Shown: positions 50,117 to 50,305 of the stretch, piece by piece
Numbering within the stretch: the first letter of the stretch is position 1
How the letters are laid out: the number at the start of each line of letters is the position of its first letter
Source of the DNA: an uncultured SAR86 cluster bacterium
Lineage (GTDB): Bacteria; Pseudomonadota; Gammaproteobacteria; Magnimaribacterales; D2472
DNA: 50,305 bases
NCBI GenBank assembly: GCA_902520495.1
Contig: CABYNW010000006.1
Coordinates: 1-50,305, forward strand
Reading direction: 5' to 3'
The notes under the pieces: generated by a model
Databases searched by the model: none
The model's input: the letters and a program-made list of their open reading frames with translations, nothing else
Told to the model about the DNA's origin: nothing
Translations under genes and position numbers: made by a program

Positions 50117-50305
50117 TTTAGTATCAAAATCTATAAATCTTTTTAGATAAAAATATTTAAGATTTTCCTTAAAAGGTAGTTCTTTATTACTTTTGATTAA
50201 TAATGCCCAAATATAATCTAAATACAAATTAAATCTTTGCCAAAGGATTATTTGTTTTTCTGTATGTTTATCGAGAGTAATTCTGTAACCATCTAAAAAA
50301 TATTT
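50105..50305 (-). CDS. Partial unrecognised protein (C-terminal 66 residues)
   Basis: An open frame enters from the right edge and runs 66 codons to a TAG at 50105-50107. The residues include LWQRFNLYLDYIWALL and KYFYLKRFIDFD, rich in aromatic and Lys residues. No family is recognised. The codon pattern and absence of stops over 200 bp in an AT-rich sequence favour a real gene, but the start lies outside the window. Confidence 0.5.
   Translation of the reverse strand, partial: KYFLDGYRITLDKHTEKQIILWQRFNLYLDYIWALLIKSNKELPFKENLKYFYLKRFIDFDTKLSN

Overview
The window reads as a chromosomal segment of a marine, streamlined, AT-rich gammaproteobacterium, most likely of the SAR86 type. Reasons: a 16S rRNA gene, gammaproteobacterial gene pairs (rluD/bamD divergent; leuS-lptE-holA; rsfS-rlmH-mrdA-mrdB-mltB-dacA), many 1-15 bp gene overlaps, very short intergenic gaps, and a proteorhodopsin with its own promoter. 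The assignment to SAR86 is inference; the 16S sequence would settle it.

Layout. 1-1492: 16S rRNA on the minus strand, cut at its 3' end by the window edge, with an upstream leader carrying boxA-like and boxC-like elements. 1656-4745: ilvB-ilvH-ilvC (minus). 4812-6874: rluD, then divergent bamD and a small zinc-ribbon-like membrane protein. 6864-11592: an RND efflux pump and adaptor, divergent from a TetR/WHG regulator. 11603-15554: flavin-reductase-like protein, rsmD-hemC-hemD, and rho. 15667-21264: a minus-strand operon of esterase, fused peptide ABC ATPase, ilvD, hemB and trxA. 21325-26303: a stand-alone DsbD N-terminal domain, aroQ, an AccB N-terminal remnant (52 aa), leuS, lptE and holA. 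26289-32976: convergent minus block of cell-wall and ribosome genes (dat, dacA, mltB, mrdB, mrdA, rlmH, rsfS). 33048-41312: PGPGW-like membrane protein, LON-domain protein, mpl, PPi-type phosphofructokinase, DUF2244 protein, parC, parE. 41526-44152: tolC-like outer-membrane channel, mutM, coaD. 44319-45047: blue-type proteorhodopsin. 45089-49091: SDR, a two-part sodium/solute symporter and NAD-dependent formate dehydrogenase. 49190-50305: three unrecognised genes, the last cut by the window edge.

How it fits together. Two supplies of cellular energy sit side by side: light-driven proton pumping by the rhodopsin and NADH from formate oxidation, next to a sodium-coupled carboxylate-type symporter. 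Branched-chain amino-acid synthesis is spread over two loci (ilvBHC and ilvD). Tetrapyrrole synthesis is likewise split (hemB and hemCD).

The clearest unlisted regulatory signal is a 21-bp imperfect palindrome. It is present twice between the RND adaptor gene and tetR, and once, 20/21 identical, over the promoter of the tolC-like gene 30 kb away. This suggests that one TetR regulator co-controls all three parts of a tripartite efflux pump. Other points of interest are the trimmed dsbD-aroQ-accB locus, a two-state leader structure before the rhodopsin gene, and an inversion of the conserved block downstream of holA.
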